Shown: positions 47,371 through 55,004 of the stretch, one piece after another
Numbering within the stretch: the first letter of the stretch is position 1
Layout: each line of letters begins with the position of its first letter
Source of the DNA: Bdellovibrio sp. SKB1291214
GTDB taxonomy: Bacteria; Bdellovibrionota; Bdellovibrionia; Bdellovibrionales; Bdellovibrionaceae
Length of the DNA: 64,000 bases
Direction: 5' to 3'
NCBI RefSeq assembly: GCF_002209355.2
Contig: NZ_CP106855.1
Span: 930,001 to 994,000 of the forward strand
Position numbers and translations under genes: made by a program
Notes under the pieces: generated by a model
The model's database searches: none
Seen by the model: only the letters and a program-made list of their open reading frames with translations
What the model was told of the DNA's origin: nothing

Positions 47371-48569
47371 GGTAGTTCCTTTGGAAATGAACCTTTCAAG
47401 TTTTCGGCTGTTGACCACATCAGCATTGCCTGAATTTCGTTTCTATGAATTTCTTCGATAAGTTCGAAAGTCGAGCGATACATCTCAATAAGTGATGCGG
47501 GAGAGATCAGAGATCTATCAAACAGCCGCTCACTATCCTTAACAGAGCGAGTTAGCTCAGTTACCGGCTCCATTTCTCTCAATATTTTTATCAAGTCTTC
47601 ATATTGTTTCTGAAGACTATTGATCTGACTCATTTGTTGACGTTTGGTTGATTCATGCATCGCTTGCGCAGAATTCATGCGGGCTTTAGCGAGATCTTTG
47701 CCAGCACCATTTATATTCCAAAGAGGAATAGTCACTCCAACTTTTATACCCCACGACGCCTCACTCTCATCAGGCTGGCGTTCAAAACTAGGTCCAACTC
47801 GAAAATCCGGCCAACTTTCACTCTGAGCCAATTTCATTTCTGATTTTGCAAGCTCCAATTCGGCCATTGAAGTCCTAAGAGCTGTCGTTTGCGTGGAGGC
47901 TGTTGCTAAATCAAGACTTGGCCACTTTTTAAAAGCTGCTACATCAAGATGATCATTCTTAGTGATGGGCCTTCCAATGGCGCCTTCAATAAATGCATTT
48001 GTTTTTTGGACATCTTTCTCGATATTGAGTTTTCTAAAAAGCAAAGTCTTTTCAAATGTAGAGAACAAACGAAGTGTCGTTTTTTGCTCCGGCGACAGAG
48101 CTGGTCGAGATTTCAACTTTCGATTCACTCGATCAAGAATTGAAAGACTATCTTTGACCAAATCAGCTTCAGCCTTAAGCTGTCTAAGACGAATTAATGA
48201 TTCAAGAGCCGCATTTGAAGCTTCTATGCGCGTCTCAAGATCTTTTGCCGACAAAAACGAAGCTTCGGCTTGGGCTCGCTCTACACGAGAACCTCTTTTG
48301 CCTCCGATTTCAAATGGCTGAAGTAGACTTACCTCGAGCTTCTTCTCGCCAGTAAATTCCAGACCGGCATCAAGCTCAGGATTCGGGATTTGCTTTGCTT
48401 TTGCAGAGAGGGCTTTAACCTCATCCTCCCTAAAGCGTAACGCTTGCATCCCGGGACTTTGCTCGAAAATACATTGGTAAGCATCAAATCCTGACTTCAG
48501 TGGTTCGGGGCATGAGGCCCGACTTTGAATAGAAAAGAAAAACGATAGAGCAATTATAGTCTTTTTCAT
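47367..48569 (-). CDS. czcC: Outer-membrane efflux channel CzcC (module 2)
   Basis: 400 aa with signal peptide and TolC-type helices (LSAKAKQIPNPELDAGLEF; LIEASNAALESLIRLRQLK-like pattern). Overlaps the arsR stop by 4 bp and the adaptor by 4 bp, giving a tight arsR-czcCBA operon. Confidence 0.83.
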   Translation of the reverse strand: MKKTIIALSFFFSIQSRASCPEPLKSGFDAYQCIFEQSPGMQALRFREDEVKALSAKAKQIPNPELDAGLEFTGEKKLEVSLLQPFEIGGKRGSRVERAQAEASFLSAKDLETRIEASNAALESLIRLRQLKAEADLVKDSLSILDRVNRKLKSRPALSPEQKTTLRLFSTFEKTLLFRKLNIEKDVQKTNAFIEGAIGRPITKNDHLDVAAFKKWPSLDLATASTQTTALRTSMAELELAKSEMKLAQSESWPDFRVGPSFERQPDESEASWGIKVGVTIPLWNINGAGKDLAKARMNSAQAMHESTKRQQMSQINSLQKQYEDLIKILREMEPVTELTRSVKDSERLFDRSLISPASLIEMYRSTFELIEEIHRNEIQAMLMWSTAENLKGSFPKELP

Positions 48570-48985
48570 ACGGTTACTTTGCGAGGTGAACGAGGTGCTT
48601 GACGCTCAAAATCCGATCCATCTTTGGTACAAAGTTTGTTGGAACGCTTTGCTAGCTCGTTTTTAAAACGTTTTAAGTCTTTAGCGAATGTTTGATCTAG
48701 ATCTGGAATCTCGGCGATGAGCCTATAAAATGGCTTCACTGATTTTTCAGAGCTTAAACTCTGATACACCCATCGCCCATCTTTGCGAGAACTTAAGAGT
48801 CCCGCATTCCTTAGAACTTTGAGATGCCTTGAAACATTATACTCTGGTTCCTGTAGGCTATCCGTTAAATCACATAGGCAAGCCTCCTCTTTAGGAAGAG
48901 ACACCAGAATGCGAAGAATCCGTAGTCTTGTTTTATCCGCTATTGCTTGAAGCAGCGCCGTAGGTTCAATATTAATTGAGTGCAT
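48566..48985 (-). CDS. ArsR/SmtB-family metal repressor
   Basis: About 139 aa. The winged helix runs through LLQAIADKTRLRILRIL and the recognition region NVSRHLKVLRNAGLL; the metal motif ACLCDL lies in helix 3, as in ArsR/CmtR-type sensors. Releases DNA when it binds metal. I take ATG 48985 because the promoter places its start site there (see 48983-49021), which makes a leaderless message; the longer frame (49021) begins within the -35. First gene of the czc module 2 operon. Confidence 0.82.
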   Translation of the reverse strand: MHSINIEPTALLQAIADKTRLRILRILVSLPKEEACLCDLTDSLQEPEYNVSRHLKVLRNAGLLSSRKDGRWVYQSLSSEKSVKPFYRLIAEIPDLDQTFAKDLKRFKNELAKRSNKLCTKDGSDFERQAPRSPRKVTV

Positions 48986-49021
48986 ACTTGCATCATAGTG
49001 CAAGTATGTTAGTAATGTCAA
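48983..49021 (-). promoter_or_regulatory. Promoter and ArsR operator of the arsR-czcCBA operon
   Basis: TTGACA (49016-49021) and TATGAT (48992-48997) with an 18-bp spacer on the minus strand. The perfect inverted repeat CATACTTGCA / TGCAAGTATG (48983-49008, 6-bp centre) covers the -10 and the start codon. The predicted +1 is at the ATG itself. Confidence 0.82.
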
Positions 49022-49061
49022 TAAACCGTACCTTAATGAAAATCAAAAAAAGGAGTCACAT

Positions 49062-49301
49062 TTGAAAAGCCTATTAGTACTTACATCCCTTCTCATTTCA
49101 CTTTCATCTTACGCACAAGAAAGCGCTGACGTGGTCGCCGCTTGCAAAAAGGACTGCCCCAAAGCAACAAACAACGAAGAAGCTCATAAATGTGCAGAAA
49201 AAAAAGGAAGACTCAATAAAGAATTTAGAAAGTCTCAATGTTGGGAAGTGAATGAGAAATACGAAGCCGCACAAGCTAAAGAAAAAGCAGAGACTCACTA
49301 G
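49062..49301 (+). CDS. Small exported Cys protein near the metal regulators
   Basis: 79 aa (TTG start, AAGGAG 5 nt upstream): signal peptide, then four Cys (ACKKDC, KCAEK, QCWEV) and many Lys/Glu. Probably periplasmic; a metal-binding or disulfide-stabilised role is possible. Diverges from arsR and may share its operator. No family recognised. Confidence 0.65.
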   Translation: MKSLLVLTSLLISLSSYAQESADVVAACKKDCPKATNNEEAHKCAEKKGRLNKEFRKSQCWEVNEKYEAAQAKEKAETH

Positions 49302-49312
49302 GGAGCCTTAAT

Positions 49313-50134
49313 TTGAAACAGACAGTCTTTGATATTCCTCAGATGGATTGCCCATCTGAGGAGAAAATCATTCGCATGGCACTTGATGGCAATGATGCTA
49401 TCAAGGATTTGGCCTTTAATCTCAAGTCTCGACAACTAACCATCTCGCACGAAGGAGATTCTACTAATCTTCTAAGGGCTTTAGAGCCGTTGGGGTTTGG
49501 CGCGAAGATTTCAAATTCACGGGACCTTTCAGAAATGGAAGAAGCATTACTCGGCCCGGCAGAAGTAGACAGCAAAACTGCAGCGTCCGAAGCAACAGTC
49601 TTGCGGCAGCTTCTTGCAATTAATGGCTTTATGTTCATTGTCGAACTCTCAATAGGCCTCTACGCCCAGTCAACTGGATTGATTGCCGACTCTCTTGATA
49701 TGTTCGCAGATGCTGCCGTATACGGCCTTAGCCTTTATGCAGTTGGTAAGACAATCCAACTAAAAAAGAAAGCCGCCCACCTGAGTGGATATCTCCAAAT
49801 TATACTGGCCGTTGGTGCCTTAGTGGAGGTTTCCCGCAGACTTGCATTCGGCAGTGAACCCGAAGAGTTTCTGATGATGGGAGTCGCCTCAGTTGCACTC
49901 ATCGCAAACACCTTTTGTCTTTGGCTACTTTCAAAACATCGCGACGGCGAAGTACACATGAAAGCGAGTTGGATTTTCTCAACAAATGACGTTATTGCGA
50001 ACGCCGGAGTTATCATAGCTGGCGCCCTAGTTTGGCTTCTACAGTCTAACTGGCCAGACTTGATCGTCGGTCTAATCATAGCGATCATTGTTTTAAGGGG
50101 CGGACTTCGAATCCTGGCCATCTCAAAGCCTTAA
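49313..50134 (+). CDS. Cation-diffusion-facilitator transporter with N-terminal HMA domain
   Basis: 273 aa (TTG start with AGGGAG at good spacing). N-terminal HMA-like domain (MKQTVFDIPQMDCPSEEKIIR, about 1-70, one Cys), then six CDF membrane helices with metal-site motifs DSLDMFAD and HMKASWIFSTND. Exports divalent cations from the cytoplasm by proton antiport. Separated by 12 bp from the small exported gene, so likely the same operon. Confidence 0.82.
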   Translation: MKQTVFDIPQMDCPSEEKIIRMALDGNDAIKDLAFNLKSRQLTISHEGDSTNLLRALEPLGFGAKISNSRDLSEMEEALLGPAEVDSKTAASEATVLRQLLAINGFMFIVELSIGLYAQSTGLIADSLDMFADAAVYGLSLYAVGKTIQLKKKAAHLSGYLQIILAVGALVEVSRRLAFGSEPEEFLMMGVASVALIANTFCLWLLSKHRDGEVHMKASWIFSTNDVIANAGVIIAGALVWLLQSNWPDLIVGLIIAIIVLRGGLRILAISKP

Positions 50135-50144
50135 AAACCTAAAC

Positions 50145-50176
50145 TTGACTCCGTACCATAGTACGGAGTTTAAGAT
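50145..50176 (+). promoter_or_regulatory. MerR-type promoter/operator of the arsenic operon
   Basis: -35 TTGACT (50145-50150) and -10 TAAGAT (50171-50176) with the extended 19-20 bp spacer typical of MerR control, filled by the perfect palindrome ACTCCGTAC-CATA-GTACGGAGT (50148-50169). The predicted start site falls on the ATG at 50183. Confidence 0.88.
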
Positions 50177-50182
50177 TGAGAT

Positions 50183-50587
50183 ATGAAAACACTTACCATC
50201 GGAAAACTAGCAATTGAAGCCTCCGTCGGAGTAGAAACAGTTCGCTTCTATGAACGCAAGGGTCTTATAAAAAAGCCTTCTGCAAAAGCTGGTTATCGAC
50301 AGTATCCGCTAGCGGATGTTCAAACAATTCGATTTATAAAAAGAGCTCAAGAGCTTGGTTTTACTCTGAAAGAAGTCCAAGAGCTTCTAAAAGTTAATAC
50401 GAATCCTAAGGCAACTTGTGGAGACGTGCAAAAACTTGCTGGGACTAAGCTAATGAAGGTCGAAGAAAAGATTCGAGATCTCCAAAAAATTCAAACTGCA
50501 CTTAAGAAAATTGATCGTGCTTGTGAAGATAGCAAAGAAGCAGTTGCTTGCTGTCGAATCACAGACTGTTTTGAAGGGAAATGCTGA
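50183..50587 (+). CDS. MerR-family regulator (MerR/PbrR type)
   Basis: 134 aa. N-terminal MerR winged helix ([22 protein letters not shown]), dimerisation helix, and Cys79, Cys114, Cys123, which keep the 35 and 9 residue spacings of the MerR/PbrR metal triad, plus a Cys-rich tail ([12 protein letters not shown]). Activates its own overstretched promoter on binding Hg, Pb or a related thiophilic metal. It precedes acr3, an unusual pairing, since arsenic genes are normally under ArsR. The stop overlaps the next start. Confidence 0.88.
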   Translation: MKTLTIGKLAIEASVGVETVRFYERKGLIKKPSAKAGYRQYPLADVQTIRFIKRAQELGFTLKEVQELLKVNTNPKATCGDVQKLAGTKLMKVEEKIRDLQKIQTALKKIDRACEDSKEAVACCRITDCFEGKC

Positions 50588-51636
50588 TGAAAACAAAACA
50601 ACTGTCCTTTTTAGACCGTTACTTAACTGTTTGGATTTTTCTTGCGATGTTCTTCGGTGTGGCCCTTGGATATTTCTTTCCAGGAATTGTACCTGCCCTG
50701 AATAAGATGAGCGTTGGCTCCACGTCTATTCCAATTGCAATTGGCCTCATACTAATGATGTATCCTCCCCTAGCCAAAGTGAAATACGAAGAACTTAAAT
50801 TCGTTTTCCAGAATAAAAAAATTCTGACTCTCTCGCTTGTGCAGAATTGGATTCTGGGACCAGCGTTAATGTTCGCTCTAGCTTTAGTCTTCTTAAAAGA
50901 CTATCCGGAATACATGATTGGTTTAATATTAATTGGACTGGCTCGATGTATTGCAATGGTACTAGTTTGGAATGAATTAGCCGAAGGAAGTCCCGAGTAT
51001 TGTGCCGGGCTTGTCGCATTTAATTCTATTTTTCAAATACTACTATTTCCCGCCTATGCCGTCTTCTTTCTAAAAGTCCTTCCTGGCTGGCTAGGCATTC
51101 AGCAAACCGAAATCCATCTTTCAATGTCTGAAGTTGCTCATTCCGTTCTTCTCTATCTTGGTGTTCCATTCGTCGCAGGCTATTTAACTCGAAAAACTTT
51201 ACGCAAGAAAAATGGCGATAATTGGTACGAGACTATATTCCTGCCAAAAATTAGTCCCGTTACGTTGATAGCACTTCTTTTAACGATCGTTTTAATGTTC
51301 TCCCTTAAAGGCGAACAAATGATTCAACTTCCTCTCGATGTCGTTCGCATCGCGATTCCCCTCGCCGTTTACTTCGTAATCATGTTTCTATTTTCATTCA
51401 TGATGAGCAAGAAAACAGGAGCTAACTACAAACAATCCGCGACCTTATCTTTTACGGCCGCTTCGAATAATTTCGAGCTAGCTATTGCAATCGCTATTGC
51501 CACTTTTGGGATTGGTCATGGGGCTGCATTCGCGGCGGTCATTGGCCCCCTCGTGGAAGTACCTGTTTTGATCGCATTGGTTTCAGTGTCTTTGTGGATT
51601 AAAAGAAAATATTTTTCCTCCACAGTCAAAGTTTAG
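50587..51636 (+). CDS. acr3: Arsenite efflux transporter ACR3
   Basis: About 349 aa with ten membrane helices. Family landmarks: [48 protein letters not shown] (the conserved Cys) and [17 protein letters not shown]. Exports As(III)/Sb(III). ATG 50587 overlaps the merR stop with AGGG upstream; ATG 50581 is also in frame. Followed by arsH after 10 bp. Confidence 0.94.
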   Translation: MKTKQLSFLDRYLTVWIFLAMFFGVALGYFFPGIVPALNKMSVGSTSIPIAIGLILMMYPPLAKVKYEELKFVFQNKKILTLSLVQNWILGPALMFALALVFLKDYPEYMIGLILIGLARCIAMVLVWNELAEGSPEYCAGLVAFNSIFQILLFPAYAVFFLKVLPGWLGIQQTEIHLSMSEVAHSVLLYLGVPFVAGYLTRKTLRKKNGDNWYETIFLPKISPVTLIALLLTIVLMFSLKGEQMIQLPLDVVRIAIPLAVYFVIMFLFSFMMSKKTGANYKQSATLSFTAASNNFELAIAIAIATFGIGHGAAFAAVIGPLVEVPVLIALVSVSLWIKRKYFSSTVKV

Positions 51637-51646
51637 GAGAATCAGC

Positions 51647-52342
51647 ATGAACAATGAATCTAACTTTTTAAAAGATGAGAAATTTGCTCTTAAACCTGAC
51701 GCACACCAAATACTTTCATCAACTCACGCGGCAAAAATTCTAATCCTCCACGGCTCTCTCAGACCGAAATCCTTCTCAAGACTCTTAGCTGCTGAGGCTG
51801 GACGTATCCTTTCTTACATGGGTGCAGAGGTGAAATTCTTCGATCCCGCAGATCTTCCGCTATTCGATCAAGAGTCTCATACCCACCCCAAGGTGACGGA
51901 ACTCAGAGAACTGAGCCAGTGGTCGGAAGGACAAGTATGGGTTTCACCTGAAATGCATGGCAACGTATCGGGCGTGATGAAAAATCAAGTTGATTGGATC
52001 CCCCTCAGTATCGGAGCAGTTCGCCCAACACAAGGTCGCACACTAGCAGTAATGGAAGTTTCTGGCGGATCACAATCCTTCAACGCAGTAAATACCCTGA
52101 GAGTCCTTGGTAGATGGATGCGGATGATCACTATTCCGAATCAGTCTTCCGTGCCTCAGGCCTACAATGAATTCAACGAAGATGGTACAATGAAGGAATC
52201 TTCTTACCGCGACCGTGTCGTTGATGTCCTAGAAGAGCTTTTACGAATGACTTATCTCACTCGTGATGTTCGTGATTTTTTGGTAGATCGCTACAGTGAG
52301 CGCAAAGAACATCAACTCAAAGTTGACCTCAAAAAAATGTAA
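51647..52342 (+). CDS. arsH: ArsH, NADPH-dependent FMN reductase of arsenic resistance
   Basis: 231 aa. Flavodoxin-like FMN-binding [17 protein letters not shown], then [23 protein letters not shown] and [19 protein letters not shown], all ArsH signatures. Oxidises trivalent organoarsenicals (or acts as quinone/FMN reductase). AGGAG 7 nt before the ATG. Confidence 0.93.
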   Translation: MNNESNFLKDEKFALKPDAHQILSSTHAAKILILHGSLRPKSFSRLLAAEAGRILSYMGAEVKFFDPADLPLFDQESHTHPKVTELRELSQWSEGQVWVSPEMHGNVSGVMKNQVDWIPLSIGAVRPTQGRTLAVMEVSGGSQSFNAVNTLRVLGRWMRMITIPNQSSVPQAYNEFNEDGTMKESSYRDRVVDVLEELLRMTYLTRDVRDFLVDRYSERKEHQLKVDLKKM

Positions 52343-52361
52343 CTCAGCCTTTGGAGGCCCC

Positions 52362-52783
52362 ATGAAGATCCTATTTTTGTGTGTAGCAAACTCAGCCAGA
52401 AGCCAACTCGCAGAAGGGCTCGCTAAATCAATTTTCGGGTCTGCCGCGGAAATTGAAAGTGCAGGCTCACAGCCAGTGGAGTAGTTCAACCTTTTGCTGT
52501 CGTTGCATTGAAAGAAGTTGGAATAGACATCTCGGCCAACACTTCGAAGTCGATTCCCGACCTTTCTCCCAATTTTTTAAATTCTTTAGACTATGTAATC
52601 ACTCTTTGCGCTGAAGAGGTCTGCACCGTGCTTCCCTCAAAAACTGCCAAAAAACTCCATTGGCCAATTCCAGATCCCGCTTCGGCGCCAGAGAATGATA
52701 AACTCACTGCGTTCAGAGAGGCACGCGAATCCATTCAATTGAAATTGAAAGAATTTAAAAGTAGCCTCCCACCAAGCCGCTAG
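52362..52783 (+). pseudogene. arsC: Arsenate reductase (LMW-phosphatase type), frameshifted
   Basis: Begins [19 protein letters not shown], with the CX5R active-site loop, and stops at codon 41 (TAG). One base earlier-phase, the frame continues as [20 protein letters not shown] and reaches a normal end (52783) with the shuttle-Cys pair (LCAEEVC). A single missing base between AGSQP and SGVV explains it. The gene is probably dead unless the base is a read error; then arsenate reduction would need another enzyme. Confidence 0.85.
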
Positions 52784-52964
52784 TTCCTTTCGCGGCCAAG
52801 AAGGGATCGCCAAGCCTTGGCGATCCCCAAGTCTCAGTTCGTGATTCGTAAATTAATCTAACTTGGGCCTTTAAAATGGCGGCATGGATGTCATTCACGT
52901 GTTTACCGACCGCCCACATTGATACGACCGTGAAGGACCACAGTATTATATTTGTGAAGTTCAT
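52755..52964 (-). CDS. Small membrane protein coupled to the recombinase-like ORF
   Basis: 69 aa with one N-terminal membrane helix (TNIILWSFTVVSMWAVG). ATG overlaps the previous stop (ATGA) with GGAGAG upstream, supporting translation. The second half passes through a strong hairpin (52803-52827) and may be shorter or spurious. No family recognised. Confidence 0.45.
   Translation of the reverse strand: MNFTNIILWSFTVVSMWAVGKHVNDIHAAILKAQVRLIYESRTETWGSPRLGDPFLAAKGTSGLVGGYF
52803..52827 (+). terminator. Hairpin after the arsenic operon
   Basis: GGGATCGCCA / TGGCGATCCC, 10 bp perfect with a 5-nt loop, ~20 bp after the arsC remnant. No T run follows, so a factor-dependent terminator or mRNA-stabilising end is more likely than a classical one. 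Confidence 0.5.
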
Positions 52965-53347
52965 AACTTCTCTCCTTTGATAATAATTTTCTTAGATTCA
53001 AAACGTGCGACGATCTTTTTGACCGCCTTGTTGTGCCACTCCTTGGCCTTTCGAGGCTTGATCTTCTTTCCATTCAGATATCGAGTGATGTCATTGGCGT
53101 TCATGCCTAACTTCCAATGGCGGTGGATTTTCATTAGTGCGTCGTATTCGATTGGGTTCTTAACTAGCTCACCCTGGAAGTAACAGTAGCCAAATGGTGG
53201 CGGCGCCTTGGTCTTCCGGATGCGCCATTGCGCCACCTGTTCTGGGGTTGGACTTGAAGGACGAAGTTCCAAGCCCGCCTTCAATAGCAGGTCTCGGACC
53301 TTCGTTTTCGAGATATTAAGCTCTTTAGCGACATCCCTTAACGTCAT
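52961..53347 (-). CDS. Recombinase-like DNA-binding ORF at the right end of the ICE (no catalytic domain)
   Basis: 128 aa from ATG 53347: helix-turn-helix (TLRDVAKELNISKTKVRDLL), then a part like the recombinase domain of large serine recombinases (PPFGYCYFQGELVKNP ... ITRYLNGKKIKPRKAKEWH ... VKKIVARF). The resolvase domain is absent. The frame is open upstream as far as attR (GRPKPVLCEPFQ ... ECIELYKKG) and, in the circular ICE, is in frame with the integrase at 12214. So it is either the C-terminal part of the episomal integrase, a directionality factor, or a remnant of an older recombinase. Confidence 0.7.
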   Translation of the reverse strand: MTLRDVAKELNISKTKVRDLLLKAGLELRPSSPTPEQVAQWRIRKTKAPPPFGYCYFQGELVKNPIEYDALMKIHRHWKLGMNANDITRYLNGKKIKPRKAKEWHNKAVKKIVARFESKKIIIKGEKL

Positions 53348-53432
53348 GCCTTTTTTATAAAGCTCGATACATTCTCTCGAATTATCTTTCTTTATTTGAA
53401 AATTTATCTTAATAAAATCAACGAGTTGAAAA

Positions 53433-53447
53433 GGTTCGCATAATACA
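53433..53447. repeat. Right arm of the attP inverted repeat
   Basis: GGTTCGCATAATACA, exact reverse complement of 12358-12372. See the left arm. Confidence 0.8.
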
Positions 53448-53456
53448 GGCTTTGGG

Positions 53457-53465
53457 CGACCATTT
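53457..53465. other. attR core of the ICE (CGACCATTT)
   Basis: Direct copy of the attL core. Chromosome resumes on the right with a hairpin that would have followed tRNA-Pro before insertion. Confidence 0.8.
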
Positions 53466-53496
53466 TTCTTATCCAGCCTTTGGCTGGGAAAAATGG
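53460..53496 (+). repeat. Hairpin at the right flank of attR, formerly downstream of tRNA-Pro
   Basis: CCATTTTTC + CCAGCC pair with GGCTGG + GAAAAATGG, interrupted by a 4-nt TTAT bulge, around a TTT loop. Before ICE insertion this would lie directly after the tRNA CCA end. A second perfect hairpin (ACTTCTGC/GCAGAAGT) follows at 53505-53523. Confidence 0.6.
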
Positions 53497-53541
53497 CTGT
53501 CTACACTTCTGCTCCGCAGAAGTACTTTCTAAAGTTATTTT

Positions 53542-53574
53542 AAAGCCTTTTGAATTGCTTCAAAAGGCTTTTTT
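53542..53574 (+). terminator. Strong rho-independent terminator right of attR
   Basis: 13-bp perfect stem AAAGCCTTTTGAA / TTCAAAAGGCTTT, TTGC loop, then TTT. Likely the original end of the tRNA-Pro transcript, now separated from the tRNA by the ICE. Confidence 0.85.
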
Positions 53575-53637
53575 CATTTATGGCGCTGGGGACCCCAAAA
53601 GTTCGCATTCGCTCACTTTATTTTTTTCGGAGGTTTT

Positions 53638-53832
53638 GTGTCTCAGTCTTTGGATCCTAAAAATTTAGCGCTGACAGCTGACACTTCTGAAGAGCTTACT
53701 GCTGAGGCTGAGTTGCTTGAGGAGACTTTTGGAGCGGCGGATACACTTGAGGATTTTACGAAGGCTTTGATGGAGAGTCTTACTTCGAAACTTCATGCAA
53801 ATATTGACGATATTTTTAAGCAGAATAAATAG
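53638..53832 (+). CDS. Small acidic protein (GTG start)
   Basis: 64 aa, strongly acidic and helical (TSEELTAEAELLEETFGAAD), no signal peptide. GGAGG 4 nt before the GTG. First chromosomal gene right of the ICE. No family recognised. Confidence 0.6.
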   Translation: MSQSLDPKNLALTADTSEELTAEAELLEETFGAADTLEDFTKALMESLTSKLHANIDDIFKQNK

Positions 53833-53842
53833 TGATCACTTC

Positions 53843-54577
53843 CTAAGGGAAGTTGGCGTCTTGTGCGTTTCCGTTCTTAAATATTGAACGAAGCATTTTA
53901 CAGCGTGATGGATCGTCTGAGTCGTCACAGCTGGCCGTTTGTAGCTTCATTTTTAAAGCTGTTTGTCGCCCTGCGGAGCCAGGGCGAAGTATTGGTGAAG
54001 CGTAGGCTTCGCCTGCAAAGCCAGAAACAGATCTTTCCCCTAAATGACAAACACGACAACTAGTTCCGAACGATTCCCGAATAGAATCGTAGGGGGCTGC
54101 TACATCAAGTTCCGAAACCACTGGAAACTTGATTTCGCCCTTTACTGACTCGGTTGATGAAATAACCTGACTAAACTCGACCAATTCACGCCCAATACCT
54201 TTGGGGGTTACACTGACAATCAGGTTATTAACGAAAATAAAAATTCTTGGGTTATTCGAATCAACGGAAGGCTGTGCACTGCCGGTGCTTTCGAAAGAAT
54301 AAACCTTCAATGGCTGTGGAAGATTTTCTATCAGACAGGGAATGCTTAAAGGTTTAGGCAACACATTGATCAGACTTGTCACCTCGTCGATACCTTTTGG
54401 GTTTCGATATTGGGCGGGAGCCAAAACGCAATTGTCGCTGGATACAACATCCGACGATCCTGACTCAAGTTCGTCATTCAAAGTGTTAGCAAGCTCAAAA
54501 CCATCACAATTAACAAATGCGGTCACCAACAACGACGCTAAGATCATCCATTTAATAATTGTTACTGTTTTTTGCAA
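53843..54577 (-). CDS. Exported protein with a single CxxCH haem-binding motif
   Basis: About 244 aa. TTG 54577 has GGGGG upstream and starts a signal peptide (KWMILASLLVTAFVNC, lipobox-like). Near the C-terminus TSCRVCHLGE is a CxxCH motif for covalent haem c, followed by other Cys pairs (SCDDSDDPSRC). No other cytochrome feature is clear; it might instead be a lipoprotein with a redox Cys pair. Confidence 0.6.
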   Translation of the reverse strand: MQKTVTIIKWMILASLLVTAFVNCDGFELANTLNDELESGSSDVVSSDNCVLAPAQYRNPKGIDEVTSLINVLPKPLSIPCLIENLPQPLKVYSFESTGSAQPSVDSNNPRIFIFVNNLIVSVTPKGIGRELVEFSQVISSTESVKGEIKFPVVSELDVAAPYDSIRESFGTSCRVCHLGERSVSGFAGEAYASPILRPGSAGRQTALKMKLQTASCDDSDDPSRCKMLRSIFKNGNAQDANFP

Positions 54578-54649
54578 ACCATTCCCCCGGAAGTGATCTT
54601 TAGTGTACCAACAGATCAACAGGGGCCGCCAGAGTCGTGTGTCAAATTG

Positions 54650-54672
54650 GGACGGATTTTCATCCGTCCCAT
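54650..54672. repeat. Hairpin between the haem-motif gene and the DUF465 gene
   Basis: Perfect GGGACGGAT / ATCCGTCCC, 9 bp, TTTC loop. A weakly T-rich flank on the minus strand suggests termination of the DUF465 gene, without certainty. Confidence 0.5.
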
Positions 54673-54712
54673 GAATTTTCAGTCTGGGGTGGAGTCATCC
54701 CCCCGCGAGTAA

Positions 54713-54967
54713 TTAGTTTTTCTTGTAAGCCTCTGCCGCTTTTTGCATCGACTCTTTAAGATGAAGGCGTTTGATTTTAAGTTCCTTCATCACTTCGTCT
54801 GTCAGAAATTCTAAACCCTCTTCGCTTTTTGTGATTTGCGAATCGATTTTGTCGTGGTCATGCATTAGTTTTTGAAAATGAGCATCAGATGTTTTTAGGT
54901 GATGAATAGCATCAGCCAGTTCAGGAAATTCGACGGCAAGATTGTGTGATAATAAATTTGTTTTCAT
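54713..54967 (-). CDS. DUF465/YdcH-type small helical protein
   Basis: 84 aa, entirely helical coiled-coil-like: HHLKTSDAHFQKLMHDHDKIDSQI and LKIKRLHLKESM. This is the YdcH (DUF465) pattern of small soluble proteins of unknown function. Monocistronic. Confidence 0.8.
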   Translation of the reverse strand: MKTNLLSHNLAVEFPELADAIHHLKTSDAHFQKLMHDHDKIDSQITKSEEGLEFLTDEVMKELKIKRLHLKESMQKAAEAYKKN

Positions 54968-55004
54968 AGGTAAAACGCTAACACCGAACTACCGCTTTTG
55001 CCAA

